Shown in pieces: positions 33,818-42,931 of a DNA stretch of 64,000 bases. Both the position numbers and the translations under genes were made by a program. Positions within the stretch are counted from its first letter, which is position 1, and the number at the start of each line of letters is the position of its first letter. Source of the DNA: an uncultured Eubacteriales bacterium (GTDB taxonomy: Bacteria; Bacillota; Clostridia; Oscillospirales; Acutalibacteraceae); contig CAKTEU010000006.1 of the NCBI GenBank assembly GCA_934552855.1, forward strand, positions 18,080 to 82,079, written 5' to 3'. Below the pieces are notes generated by a model. That model was not told the DNA's origin. It searched no databases and saw only the letters and a list, made by a program, of their open reading frames with translations.

Positions 33818-34345
33818 ATGTTATGTCAGAACTGCTCAAAAAGAGAAGCAACAACTCATATTAAAAGGGTCGTCAACGGCGAAGCAACCGAAAGCCACCT
33901 TTGCGAAGAATGCGCAAGAAAGCTTGGTTACAACGACTTTTTCGACGATTTTTCATTAAGTATCCCGAACATTTTTTCATCGTTTTTCAACGACAGCGCT
34001 TTTGCCATTGCTTCGGCAAAAACCGACCGATGCGAAAAATGCTCAAGCACCTTTGACGATATTATCCGCACCGGAATGGTGGGCTGTGCAGATTGCTATG
34101 AAAAGTTTTATGACCGCCTTCTTCCGTCAATACAGCGTATTCACGGAAAAACAAAGCACGTAGGCCGTGTTCCGTATATTGAAGTTCCCGATGAAAAGGA
34201 AGCAAAAGAAGAAAAGACGGAACTTTCAGCCGAAGAAAAAATTGAAAAGCTTCAGGCCGAAATGCAAAAAGCAATTGAAAGCCAAAACTTTGAACAAGCT
34301 GCCGTAATCAGAGACGAGATAAAAGAGCTGAAGGGAGAAAAGTAA
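33818..34345 (+). CDS. mcsA: McsA, activator of the McsB arginine kinase
   Basis: 175 residues. Two pairs of zinc-binding Cys-x2-Cys motifs: CQNC and CEEC in the N-terminus, CEKC and CADC around residues 70-95. The C-terminal UVR-type helix pair is EKIEKLQAEMQKAIES plus NFEQAAVIRDEIKELK. It binds McsB and stimulates it. 15 bp after ctsR; GGAGG ribosome site. Confidence 0.96.
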   Translation: MLCQNCSKREATTHIKRVVNGEATESHLCEECARKLGYNDFFDDFSLSIPNIFSSFFNDSAFAIASAKTDRCEKCSSTFDDIIRTGMVGCADCYEKFYDRLLPSIQRIHGKTKHVGRVPYIEVPDEKEAKEEKTELSAEEKIEKLQAEMQKAIESQNFEQAAVIRDEIKELKGEK

Positions 34346-34347
34346 AA

Positions 34348-35358
34348 ATGAAGTGGTACTCAAAGGAAGGCAAAAACTCAGACGTTGTTCTCAGCACAAG
34401 AATAAGATTTGCACGCAATCTCAAAGATTATCCTTTTCCGTCACGCCTCAGTACGGCGGAAAAAGAAAAGGTTAACGAGATTCTCAAAGATATTTTCCTT
34501 GCCGCAGACGGCGGCGAAAATCTCGATTATTTCGAGATGTCCTCGCTTTCAAAGGTGAAGGCTGTTTCGCTTGCGGAAAAGCATCTCATCAGCCCGGAGT
34601 TTGCTTTTGACACGAGCGGAAGGGCACTGCTCCTTTCAAAAGATGAAGAAGTGAGCATTATGCTTTGCGAAGAGGACCACGCACGAATTCAGGTCATTCT
34701 GCCCGGCCTTGACCTTGAAAATGCATATGAAAAAGCTTTGAAGTTTGACAAGGCTCTTGAAGAAAAGGCGGCAATAGCTTTTGATGAAAGGCTCGGTTAT
34801 CTCACCCAATGTCCGACTAACCTCGGAACGGGTATGAGAGCTTCCGTCATGCTTCATCTTCCGGCTCTTTCAAAAACAAAAATGGTTCCCCGCCTTGCCG
34901 CAACGGTTGCAAAACTCGGTTTAACCCTTCGGGGCGCATACGGCGAGGGCAACCGCACAACGGGTGACCTTTTTCAACTCAGCAATCAAGTTACGCTCGG
35001 AATTTCGGAGCAGGCTGCCGTTCAAAACCTTAATGCAATTGCACTTCAGATTGCCGAACAGGAAAAGAACGCACGCAGCTCGCTTTTGAAAGACGACGCT
35101 TTTATTGACCGAATCTGGCGTGCATACGGAATACTCAAAAGCGCACACATGATTAGCTTTGACGAATTTACCGATCTTCTTTCTTACGTTCGCCTCGGTG
35201 CGGCGCAAGGCTTGGTTGAAATTCCGCTTGAAACGCTGAGCACGCTGCTTTCCGAAATGCAGCCGGCAACGATCAATGCGGAAAACGAAAAGGATTTTTC
35301 TCCCCGTGAGCGAGACGTTTTCAGAGCAACAAAGGTCAAGGAAGCATTAAAAGATTAA
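34348..35358 (+). CDS. mcsB: McsB protein-arginine kinase
   Basis: 336 residues of the ATP:guanido phosphotransferase family. Landmarks: VVLSTRIRFARNLKDYPFP near the N-terminus, GYLTQCPTNLGTGMRASVMLHLP with the catalytic-loop Cys, LRGAYGEGNRTTGDLFQLSNQ, and SEQAAVQNL. It phosphorylates arginines on client proteins and thereby tags them for ClpCP. It starts 2 nt after mcsA. Right after its stop a MITE begins (35370). Confidence 0.97.
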   Translation: MKWYSKEGKNSDVVLSTRIRFARNLKDYPFPSRLSTAEKEKVNEILKDIFLAADGGENLDYFEMSSLSKVKAVSLAEKHLISPEFAFDTSGRALLLSKDEEVSIMLCEEDHARIQVILPGLDLENAYEKALKFDKALEEKAAIAFDERLGYLTQCPTNLGTGMRASVMLHLPALSKTKMVPRLAATVAKLGLTLRGAYGEGNRTTGDLFQLSNQVTLGISEQAAVQNLNAIALQIAEQEKNARSSLLKDDAFIDRIWRAYGILKSAHMISFDEFTDLLSYVRLGAAQGLVEIPLETLSTLLSEMQPATINAENEKDFSPRERDVFRATKVKEALKD

Positions 35359-35369
35359 AATAATCGGTC

Positions 35370-35590
35370 GGGGCTGTCGGATTTAGATGCAGAAAGCGTT
35401 TTCTTTACCCCGAAGCTGTATATAGATACTGCGAGCGGGTAAAAAAACGCTTAAAAGAGTAAAAATAATTCCTATTGGATTTAAAAATAAAGCTGTAATT
35501 CACGGTATACTTTCTTTTTGACGGCATCCGTAAATTATATTTTTAATTTTGACTTTTTACTCTTTGCTCTGCGCTAAATGCGACAGTCCC
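35370..35590 (+). mobile_element. 221-bp MITE, copy B, inside the ctsR operon
   Basis: TIRs GGGGCTGTCGGATTTAG (35370-35386) and CTAAATGCGACAGTCCC (35574-35590). It differs from copy A (opposite orientation) at two positions: a C for A near 35437 and a C for T near 35566. It fills nearly all the mcsB-clpC gap. GTC flanks both ends and may be a 3-bp target duplication; copy A does not show this clearly. Confidence 0.92.
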
Positions 35591-35630
35591 GTCTGTTAAA
35601 AATATAAAAGAACACACATACGAACAGGAG

Positions 35631-38108
35631 TTGACTATTATGTATAAATTCACAGGATTCACCGAAAAAGCGAACAGGGCGCTCAACTCAGCCATTGAAG
35701 TCGCAGAAAATCTCGGCCACACATATATCGGAAGTGAGCACCTTCTCATGGGTCTTGTCCGTGAGGATAACGGAGCGGCAACAACGCTGCTTCTTTCAAA
35801 GGGCGTAACTTCGCAAAAAGTTGAAGAACTCATCAGAAGCACAGTAGGTGTCGGAATCCCGACCGTCCTTACTCCCGATGATTTTACCCCAAGATGCAAG
35901 CACATTATTGAACTTTCCGTTTCGCTTGCAAGAAGTGAAAATGCAGGCTATGTCGGAACGGAACACCTTCTCGGCGCAATACTCAGAGAAGGCGACGGCT
36001 GTGCGGCGTTCATACTCACTCAGCTTGGCGTTTCTCTGCCGCTTTTGCTTGACGAGCTTTCAAGCGGAGGAGACAGCCGCTCTCCGTTTTCGCAAAGCGG
36101 TCGTTCCGGTTCAAAGCAAAACGGAAAATCTTCAACGCCGAACCTTGACAAGTACGGTCAGGATTTGACAAAAAAGGCTCAAAATTCCGAAATTGATCCG
36201 GTCATCGGCCGTGAAAAGGAGATTGAAAGGGTCATTCAGATTCTTTCAAGGCGAACAAAAAACAATCCTTGTCTTATCGGTGAGCCGGGCGTAGGTAAAA
36301 CCGCAATTGCAGAAGGTCTTGCGCTTAAAATCGCCGAAGGCGAAGTTCCGGACCTTCTCAAAAACAAGCGTATTGTTTCGCTTGATCTCACCGGAATGGT
36401 TGCCGGAACAAAATACAGGGGCGATTTTGAAGAAAGAATCAAAAGCTGTATTGACGAAGTAACCAAGGCAAAAGACGTTATCCTCTTCATTGATGAGGTT
36501 CACAATCTTATCGGCACAGGCTCTGCCGAAGGCGCAGTTGATGCGGCGAATATCCTCAAGCCGTCTCTTGCAAGGGGCGAACTTCAGGTAATCGGTGCAA
36601 CAACCATTGAAGAATACCGCAAATATATTGAAAAGGACAGCGCACTTGAAAGACGTTTTCAGCCGGTAAAAGTCGGCGAACCGAGCGAAGAAGAAGCCGT
36701 TCAGATTTTGAAAGGTCTTCGCAACAAGTATGAAGCGCACCACAAGGTAAAAATCACGGATGACGCAATCGTTGCCGCCGTAAAAATGTCTTCAAGATAT
36801 ATCACCGACCGTTACCTTCCAGACAAGGCGATTGACCTTATCGATGAAGCAGCTTCAAAGGTAAGACTTCGTGCTTTTTCGGCACCGCCGGAGGTTAAAA
36901 AGATTGAGGACGAAATTAAGCAGACCAACGAAGAAAAGGCCGCCGCAGTCAATTCACAGGACTTTGAGGCTGCCGCAAGACTTCGTGACAAGGAGAAAGA
37001 GCTTCGCTCAAAGCTTGCCGCTTCAAAAACCAATTGGAAAGAAGAAACGTCAAGAGTTGGCGGAGAAGTTACTCCGAGTGAGGTTGCTCAAATTGTTTCC
37101 GGCTGGACAGGTATCCCCGTAACCGAACTTACGAGGGAGGAAAGTCAGCGACTTCTTGAAATGGAGTCGATTCTTCACAAGAGAATCGTCGGTCAGGACA
37201 AGGCGGTTTCCGCTGTTGCAAGGGCAATCAGACGTGGCAGAAGCGGACTCAAAGACCCGAAAAGGCCGCTCGGTTCGTTCATCTTCCTCGGACCTACCGG
37301 TGTCGGCAAAACCGAACTTTGCAAAGCACTCGGTGCGGCAATGTTCGGCGATGAAAACGCCGTAATCAGATTCGATATGTCGGAGTTCATGGAAAAACAC
37401 ACGACCTCACGTCTTGTCGGTTCCCCTCCGGGATATGTCGGATATGAAGAAGGCGGCGAGCTTACCGAAAAGGTTAGAAGAAAGCCGTACAGCGTTGTTC
37501 TTTTCGATGAGATTGAAAAGGCACACCCGGACGTTTTCAATATGCTTCTTCAAATTCTTGATGACGGCGTTCTCACCGATTCGCAGGGCAGACACGTTGA
37601 CTTCAAGAACACCGTAATCATCATGACCTCGAACATCGGCGCAAAGCTGATTGCGGGCGAGGGCAAGGAGATCGGCTTCAAGAATGCGAGCGAGGACAAC
37701 GGAGTGCTTGACGACACAAGAATTCATGACGCAGTCATGGGTGAACTCAAAAAGGCGTTCAGACCGGAGTTCCTCAACCGTGTTGACGAAATCATCGTAT
37801 TCAATCAGCTCACGAAAGATGAAATCCATGAAATCGCTTCCCGTATGCTCGTTAAGACAAGCGAAAGACTTCATGCAATGGAAATTGAAATGACCTTCTC
37901 GCCGGAGGTTGTCACAATGGTTTCAGACGCAGGCTTTGACCCGGTTTACGGCGCAAGACCCCTTCGCCGTGCAATTCAAAGCAAGGTTGAAGACAAGCTT
38001 TCAGAACAGATTCTTGACGGAACCGTTTTGCCGAAGCACAAGTACGAATGTGTTCTTGAAAACGGCGAAGTGAAGTTTAAGGAAAGCGAAGAAGCAAAGG
38101 CGGAATGA
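35631..38108 (+). CDS. clpC: ClpC AAA+ unfoldase
   Basis: 825 residues. N domain (residues 1-145; KFTGFTEKANRALNSAIEVAE, HTYIGSEHLLMGLV), first AAA+ with Walker A GEPGVGKTA (about 217) and Walker B VILFIDEVHNL, UVR-type middle domain (about 425-460), second AAA+ with GPTGVGKTE (about 555) and VVLFDEIEKAHPD, and a C-terminal D2-small domain. It unfolds arginine-phosphorylated proteins for ClpP. AGGAG ribosome site at 35624. The MITE separates it from mcsB, so ClpC may have gained or lost transcriptional coupling. Confidence 0.97.
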   Translation: MTIMYKFTGFTEKANRALNSAIEVAENLGHTYIGSEHLLMGLVREDNGAATTLLLSKGVTSQKVEELIRSTVGVGIPTVLTPDDFTPRCKHIIELSVSLARSENAGYVGTEHLLGAILREGDGCAAFILTQLGVSLPLLLDELSSGGDSRSPFSQSGRSGSKQNGKSSTPNLDKYGQDLTKKAQNSEIDPVIGREKEIERVIQILSRRTKNNPCLIGEPGVGKTAIAEGLALKIAEGEVPDLLKNKRIVSLDLTGMVAGTKYRGDFEERIKSCIDEVTKAKDVILFIDEVHNLIGTGSAEGAVDAANILKPSLARGELQVIGATTIEEYRKYIEKDSALERRFQPVKVGEPSEEEAVQILKGLRNKYEAHHKVKITDDAIVAAVKMSSRYITDRYLPDKAIDLIDEAASKVRLRAFSAPPEVKKIEDEIKQTNEEKAAAVNSQDFEAAARLRDKEKELRSKLAASKTNWKEETSRVGGEVTPSEVAQIVSGWTGIPVTELTREESQRLLEMESILHKRIVGQDKAVSAVARAIRRGRSGLKDPKRPLGSFIFLGPTGVGKTELCKALGAAMFGDENAVIRFDMSEFMEKHTTSRLVGSPPGYVGYEEGGELTEKVRRKPYSVVLFDEIEKAHPDVFNMLLQILDDGVLTDSQGRHVDFKNTVIIMTSNIGAKLIAGEGKEIGFKNASEDNGVLDDTRIHDAVMGELKKAFRPEFLNRVDEIIVFNQLTKDEIHEIASRMLVKTSERLHAMEIEMTFSPEVVTMVSDAGFDPVYGARPLRRAIQSKVEDKLSEQILDGTVLPKHKYECVLENGEVKFKESEEAKAE

Positions 38109-38117
38109 TGAAAACAG

Positions 38118-38153
38118 AACAGCCGGACGTGAAATGCGCCCGGCTGTTTTTTG
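38118..38153 (+). terminator. clpC operon terminator
   Basis: AACAGCCGG / CCGGCTGTT stem followed by TTTTTTG, 9 bp after the clpC stop. Confidence 0.9.
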
Positions 38154-38309
38154 TTATCTTCGGTTTTTATAGTAATCACAGTTTTCATAGTCGTATGTAT
38201 CACATACATATTTGTATTTTTCTTCTGAGATTTTGTTCCAGATGATTTTACAATACGGTTCAATGCAATACCACGCACCTTTATCCTCAAAATACGGACA
38301 CTTTGCCAT
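38154..38309 (-). CDS. Small Cys-rich protein (51 aa)
   Basis: Reverse-strand ATG at 38307-38309 with AAAGGAG upstream. The product MAKCPYFEDKGAWYCIEPY, then CKIIWNKISEEKYKYVCDTY and a DYENCDYYKN end, has five cysteines and many Tyr. No family was recognised; it may be a zinc- or Fe-S-type small protein. It lies downstream of, and in line with, the membrane gene at 38351, with a 41-bp gap. Confidence 0.65.
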   Translation of the reverse strand: MAKCPYFEDKGAWYCIEPYCKIIWNKISEEKYKYVCDTYDYENCDYYKNRR

Positions 38310-38350
38310 GTTTGTTTTCTCCTTTCTTTTTAGTTTTTTTTCTTTAGATA

Positions 38351-38860
38351 TTATTGGTGAATCGCTGTAAGGAATGTTTCACATTCTTCGCAGTTTTTTG
38401 TTTTTCCGCACCAAGTCCATTTGGTATAAGTAAGAGGTTCTTTTGTAACACTGCAAACGTGTATATCATTAGAGTTAAGTTCACCGCATCCGGCACAAAT
38501 GAGATCTCTGTATTCAAAAACATACAGACCTTTGTCGCTGTACTTTTTACGCAATTCTTTTACGCGCTGTTTGTACTCTTTGCTGTTAAAATCAAGATCA
38601 AAATAGCGGTAACAGCCGATTCCTATTAAGTTCAGTATACCTAAACCGACACAGACAAACCAATAGGTAATAACCTTGCTGTTACTTGAAATCATCATAA
38701 ACAAAACAACGGTTAAAATGGTATAGACCAACTGCATGATTATTAATATCTTCTTTAATAAGGGATAGACTCTGATTTTGTTAAGCTCATTTAAGTATTC
38801 GCGATACAGCGGATTGTTGACACATTCACGATAGTACTGAATTCGGGTAGACATTTCCAT
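38351..38860 (-). CDS. Two-TM membrane protein with C-terminal zinc-ribbon-like tail
   Basis: 169 residues if started at the ATG at 38858-38860 (GGAGCG 10 nt upstream); an ATG at 38881 in the same frame is weaker. An N-terminal helical region (YYRECVNNPLYREYLNEL), two membrane helices at about residues 40-85, then a cytosolic or external tail with ICAGCGEL, HVCS and CGKTKNCEEC cysteines. No homologous family recognised. It is transcribed divergently from the XRE gene across two matching palindromes, so it is probably controlled by that regulator. Confidence 0.7.
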   Translation of the reverse strand: MEMSTRIQYYRECVNNPLYREYLNELNKIRVYPLLKKILIIMQLVYTILTVVLFMMISSNSKVITYWFVCVGLGILNLIGIGCYRYFDLDFNSKEYKQRVKELRKKYSDKGLYVFEYRDLICAGCGELNSNDIHVCSVTKEPLTYTKWTWCGKTKNCEECETFLTAIHQ

Positions 38861-38887
38861 AGTTTTTTCGCTCCGTTTCATATTATT

Positions 38888-38943
38888 AATTCATTTGAGT
38901 TAATAATATCACAAGAAAAATCAAAAGTCAACTCATTTGAGTT
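38888..38943. promoter_or_regulatory. Two tandem palindromic operators between divergent genes
   Basis: AATTCATTTGAGTT (38888-38901) and AACTCATTTGAGTT (38930-38943). Start-to-start spacing is 42 bp, four helical turns, so both face the same side. They probably bind the XRE protein at 39000 and control both directions. Confidence 0.7.
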
Positions 38944-38999
38944 AAGTTTTTTATCTCTTTTCGGTTATCCTTGTATTAATAAAACCGAGGAGTGAGAAA

Positions 39000-39242
39000 A
39001 TGACCGTTGGAGAAGCCGTCAGAAAAAGAATCCTTGAGCTTTGCGACGAAAATAAAATCACCGTCAACAAGCTTGCAATAATCAGCGGAATTACGCAGTC
39101 AACGCTTAATAATATTGTCAGCGGACGAAATAACGGAACGAATGTTTCAACAATCAAAAAAATTTGCGACGGATTGAATATCACTATCCGTGACTTTTTC
39201 GCCTCGTCGGTTTTTGATGACCTTGAACAGGAACTTCATTGA
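39000..39242 (+). CDS. XRE-family transcriptional regulator
   Basis: 80-residue protein that is a single HTH_3/Cro domain: VRKRILELCDENKITVNKLAIISGITQSTLNNIVSGR. GAGGAGTG ribosome site. It is divergent from the membrane gene at 38351-38860, with operators between. Probably an autoregulated local repressor. Confidence 0.92.
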   Translation: MTVGEAVRKRILELCDENKITVNKLAIISGITQSTLNNIVSGRNNGTNVSTIKKICDGLNITIRDFFASSVFDDLEQELH

Positions 39243-39328
39243 AAAAGTGATATATTATACAAAAACACCGGTATTTGTTATATACGTCTTCGTGAAAAAA
39301 TTTCATGAAATATTTTTTTAACCCCCTA

Positions 39329-39357
39329 TTGCAAAAATAATATTCTTATGCTACAAT
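39329..39357 (+). promoter_or_regulatory. Promoter upstream of the lipoprotein
   Basis: TTGCAA (39329-39334), 17 bp, TACAAT (39352-39357), about 138 nt before the start at 39495. The leader is AT-rich with no ORF. Confidence 0.6.
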
Positions 39358-39494
39358 ACTAATATATCAAAACAGAAAGATGTGATACCGATGGTTTTTT
39401 AAAATTGGTGTGTTGGAATATTTGACTGTACGGTAACTAAACCGACATATGATGATTGTAATGGAGTTAACAGTATATATGGGGGTTATAATCC

Positions 39495-40250
39495 ATGAGA
39501 AAGATAATTGCTGCAGTTTTATGTATTCTTATTTCTTTGTGCCTTTGCGCTTGCAAAGACAGCGGTACAAAAGAAGATGACGCAACACAGAATCCTGTTT
39601 CGGACAGCAACGTATCGGTTAAGGTTGATTATTCACAGGCAGTTCCGGCAAAGCAGAAAAACACTGTCAGATATACTGAAAGCTCTTTGAGCATGGCGAC
39701 TGAACCGATAAAAAACGACGCGGAAATGTTTGAGGCGAGTCCGGTTGTTATACACGGAAAGGTACTTGAAACGAATTACCTTTTGAAAGGCAGCGAAGTA
39801 TTTACAAAATCCGAAGTTTCGGTTGTCGAATGCTACAAAGGCGGTCTCAAAAAAGGCCAGGTAATAAAGATTAGAGAAATCGGCGGCTTTGTTCCGTCAG
39901 ATGTTCTCGACAACGCTATCGCTTTGGAAAAGACCGGAAAAAAAGCGAATACCCAAAAATCAAAAAAAGTCATATACGATATCAGAGTCAAGGATAATAA
40001 GGTTATGGAAAAAGGCGAAGACGTTATTTTGTTCGTATATCCGATTGATTATTCCGACTTTGAAGAGTTCAAAACCGATTCCTATCAGTTGGTAAGAGTT
40101 TGGCAGGGAAAGCTGCTTCTTGACGAAAAAACCGGTTTGTATAACCCGTATATTCCAAAGGATGAATTGCAATACGTTGATGCAAAAAGTTATACTCCCA
40201 GCAGCTTTAGTATACTTGCCAAAACGTGTATAAAGCAACAGGTTTCTTGA
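39495..40250 (+). CDS. Secreted lipoprotein of unknown function
   Basis: 251 residues, lipobox LCAC with Cys20. After an acidic linker the mature domain has EMFEASPVVIHGKVLETNYLLKG and VSVVECYKGGLKKGQVIKIREIGG, typical of small beta-barrel envelope proteins. Family not recognised. GGGGG-type ribosome site 9 nt upstream. It has its own promoter and terminator. Confidence 0.82.
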   Translation: MRKIIAAVLCILISLCLCACKDSGTKEDDATQNPVSDSNVSVKVDYSQAVPAKQKNTVRYTESSLSMATEPIKNDAEMFEASPVVIHGKVLETNYLLKGSEVFTKSEVSVVECYKGGLKKGQVIKIREIGGFVPSDVLDNAIALEKTGKKANTQKSKKVIYDIRVKDNKVMEKGEDVILFVYPIDYSDFEEFKTDSYQLVRVWQGKLLLDEKTGLYNPYIPKDELQYVDAKSYTPSSFSILAKTCIKQQVS

Positions 40251-40295
40251 TTTAAAGAAATAATACCGATAAATAAACTTGAAACTTAAAACAAT

Positions 40296-40334
40296 AACCG
40301 CACCGTACGATTATTTCGCATGGTGCGGTTTTCT
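40296..40334. terminator. Bidirectional terminator between the lipoprotein and copA
   Basis: AACCGCACC / GGTGCGGTT stem with T-rich DNA on the plus side and A-rich DNA before the convergent copA gene. Confidence 0.85.
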
Positions 40335-40346
40335 GCTTGTCAATTA

Positions 40347-40577
40347 TCAGTCAAAAAGCCCCTTTTTGACCTCTGCCTTAATCGGCTTAAAGCCTGCCTT
40401 TTCAACGGCTTTGAAAAGTGCTTCGTCCGAAACGTCCTCGGAAAGCGAAACAACGGCCGTTTTCTTTTCCGCATCGGCTTTCGCTTTTTTAACGCCGCTT
40501 ACGGCGAGAAGCTCGTCCTCAACAGCCTTTGCACAGTGTGAGCAGTGCATACCTTCAATTTCAATAACTTTTTTCAT
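40347..40577 (-). other. Possible internal translation start giving a free CopZ-like chaperone
   Basis: The frame inside copA contains GAGGAGGACGGAGAA directly before ATG (40575-40577). From here 76 residues form exactly one HMA metallochaperone (MKKVIEIEGMHCSHC...). The start is in frame with copA, so no frameshift is needed. Confidence 0.5.
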
Positions 40578-42887
40578 TTCTCCGTCCTCCTCTTGGTCGG
40601 TTGAATTAATTTGCTTTGTGTTTGTTGTATTGTCATCGGCCGAAGCCGGTTTTTCCGCTTTGAAGAACCTCAGCCTTAATGCATTGAGAACAACGCAAAC
40701 CGAACTGAGACTCATTGCTCCTGCGGCAATCATCGGCGAAAGCTTAACGCCGAGTGAGTAAAACGCTCCGGCTGCAAGGGGAATTGAAAGTGCGTTATAA
40801 AAGAACGCCCAGAAAAGGTTCATCTTGATGTTGCCGAGAACTTTTTTGGAAAGTCTTATCGCATTGACAACGCTGTAAATGTCCTTGTTCATCAAAACGA
40901 GGTCTGCACTTTCAACTGCAATATCCGTTCCGTCGCCGATTGCAATTCCGACATCGGCACGGGAAAGTGCGGGAGCGTCGTTGATTCCGTCGCCGACCAT
41001 TGCAACAACCTTTCCGCTTTCCTGAAGCGAACGAACTTCGTTTTCCTTGTTTTGCGGAAGAACTTCTGCAATGATTTTGTGTACGCCGAGACGTTTGCCG
41101 ACCGCTTTCGCTGTCAGTTTGTTGTCGCCTGTGAGCATTACGGAAGAGATTTTCATTTTTTCAAGTGCTTTGATTGCCGATGCTGCATTCTCTTTTTCCT
41201 TGTCTGCAACGGCAATAAGACCGATTACCTTTCCCTCACTTGCAAAAATCAGCGGAGTCTTGCCCTCGGCTGCAAAAGTATCAAGCCGGTCTGATACCGA
41301 GGAGCAGTCAATGCCGTTTTCCGAAAGCAGACGTGTGTTTCCGGCAAAGTAAGTTTTGCCGTCAATTTTTGCGCTGATTCCGCCGCCGGAAAATGAAGAA
41401 AATTCTTCGGCTGTTTTTTCGGGCAGTCCCTTTGCTTTTTCAAGTATCGCACGGGCGAGGGGATGCTCGGAATTTTTTTCCATCGTCGCCGCAACTGTAA
41501 GCATATCACTTTCGGTCAAATCTGTCAATGACACAATGTCGGTTACGGAAGGTTCGCCTTTTGTGAGTGTTCCCGTTTTGTCAAAAACGGCGGTATCAAT
41601 TTGAGAAAGGCGTTCCATTGCCGCCGCACTTTTGAAAAGCAGACCGTTTTTTGCGCCTTGTCCCGTACCGACCATAATTGCAACCGGAGTTGCAAGTCCG
41701 AGCGCACACGGGCAGGAAATTACAAGAACCGAAATTGCAAAATTCAGTGCAAGACTGAAATCTTTTTCGATAAAGTACCAAACGATGCCGCAAACAACGG
41801 CGATTGAAATAACCGTCGGAACAAAAACCCGGCTGACCTTGTCCGCAAGGCGTGAAATCGGAGCTTTGCTGCCTGCCGCTTCAAGCGAAAGGGCAATCAT
41901 TTGGGCGAGGGTCGTGCTGCTTCCAACCTTTGTTGCTTTCATCGTGAATGCGCCGGAGGTGTTGATTGAAGCGCAAAGAACGTTGTTACCGATATCCTTT
42001 TGAACGGGCATACTTTCTCCGGTGAGTGCGCTCTGGTCAACAAAGCCGTTGCCGCTTAAAACAATGCCGTCGGTCGGGATTTTTGTTCCGGGGCGAACAA
42101 CAATTTCATCGCCGAGCACAACGTCTTTGGCAGAAATTACGCTTTCTTTGCCGTCACGGATAACCGTTGCGGTTTCCGGTGCAAGCGAGGTCAGCATATC
42201 AAGAACGGCCTTTGTTTTTCCCTTTGAACGTTCTTCAAGGAACTTGCCGATGTCAACGAGCGTAACGATCATTGCGGCAGATTCGAAGTAAAGGTTGGCG
42301 TGCCATTTTGCAACAAGCTCCATGTCTCCTGCGGAAAGACCGGACGCAATTTGAACCGTACCGACAATTCCGTAAATGAATGAGGCGGCAGCACCGATTG
42401 CAATGAGCGAATCCATATTAGGCGAAAGCTTGAACAGACTTTTAAAGCCTATCGTGAAGTATTTATAATTGATAGCCAAAATTACGAGCGTAAAAATAAG
42501 CTGATAGATTGCAAAATTCAGTGCGTTTTCGTGACCCGTAAGAAACGCCGGCTGAGGAAAGTGAAACATATGTCCCATTGAAACATACATCAGCGGAATG
42601 AGAAGTATAACCGAAAGAATAAGACGGATTTTTGCCTTTTTTTCGCTCTTTTTTGCGGCGGCATTGGTGTTTGATTTGCCCTTGATTTCGCATCCGTATC
42701 CGACGGATTTCACTTTCATTATGATATCGGACGCAGTAATTGCATTTTCGTCGTATTCAACGCTCATTGAATTTGTCAAAAGATTCACCTGAACGTCCTT
42801 TGCACCGGGGAGCGATTCAACGCTTTTTTGAACACGTGCGCTGCACGAAGCACAGGTCATTCCCGTCACGTCAAACTGAGTTTTCAA
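40347..42887 (-). CDS. copA: Copper-translocating P-type ATPase CopA with fused C-terminal CopZ-like domain
   Basis: 846 residues, TTG start at 42885-42887 with AAGGTGG upstream. An N-terminal HMA domain (GMTCASC), eight membrane helices, the phosphatase TGES, the metal-binding SCPCALG, the phosphorylation DKTGTLTKGEP, HP locus SEHPLARA, and GDGINDAPAL. After a Gln/Asp/Glu-rich linker a second HMA domain (residues 771-846, GMHCSHC) ends the protein. It exports Cu(I) from the cytosol. A strong internal ribosome site precedes the ATG at 40577 (minus), so the tail could be translated separately as CopZ. Regulated by a promoter with TTACTAA/TTAGTAA elements. Confidence 0.94.
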   Translation of the reverse strand: MKTQFDVTGMTCASCSARVQKSVESLPGAKDVQVNLLTNSMSVEYDENAITASDIIMKVKSVGYGCEIKGKSNTNAAAKKSEKKAKIRLILSVILLIPLMYVSMGHMFHFPQPAFLTGHENALNFAIYQLIFTLVILAINYKYFTIGFKSLFKLSPNMDSLIAIGAAASFIYGIVGTVQIASGLSAGDMELVAKWHANLYFESAAMIVTLVDIGKFLEERSKGKTKAVLDMLTSLAPETATVIRDGKESVISAKDVVLGDEIVVRPGTKIPTDGIVLSGNGFVDQSALTGESMPVQKDIGNNVLCASINTSGAFTMKATKVGSSTTLAQMIALSLEAAGSKAPISRLADKVSRVFVPTVISIAVVCGIVWYFIEKDFSLALNFAISVLVISCPCALGLATPVAIMVGTGQGAKNGLLFKSAAAMERLSQIDTAVFDKTGTLTKGEPSVTDIVSLTDLTESDMLTVAATMEKNSEHPLARAILEKAKGLPEKTAEEFSSFSGGGISAKIDGKTYFAGNTRLLSENGIDCSSVSDRLDTFAAEGKTPLIFASEGKVIGLIAVADKEKENAASAIKALEKMKISSVMLTGDNKLTAKAVGKRLGVHKIIAEVLPQNKENEVRSLQESGKVVAMVGDGINDAPALSRADVGIAIGDGTDIAVESADLVLMNKDIYSVVNAIRLSKKVLGNIKMNLFWAFFYNALSIPLAAGAFYSLGVKLSPMIAAGAMSLSSVCVVLNALRLRFFKAEKPASADDNTTNTKQINSTDQEEDGEMKKVIEIEGMHCSHCAKAVEDELLAVSGVKKAKADAEKKTAVVSLSEDVSDEALFKAVEKAGFKPIKAEVKKGLFD

Positions 42888-42931
42888 TTAAACCACCTTC
42901 TTATTTATATATCATGGCCGTTTTTGGGCGG

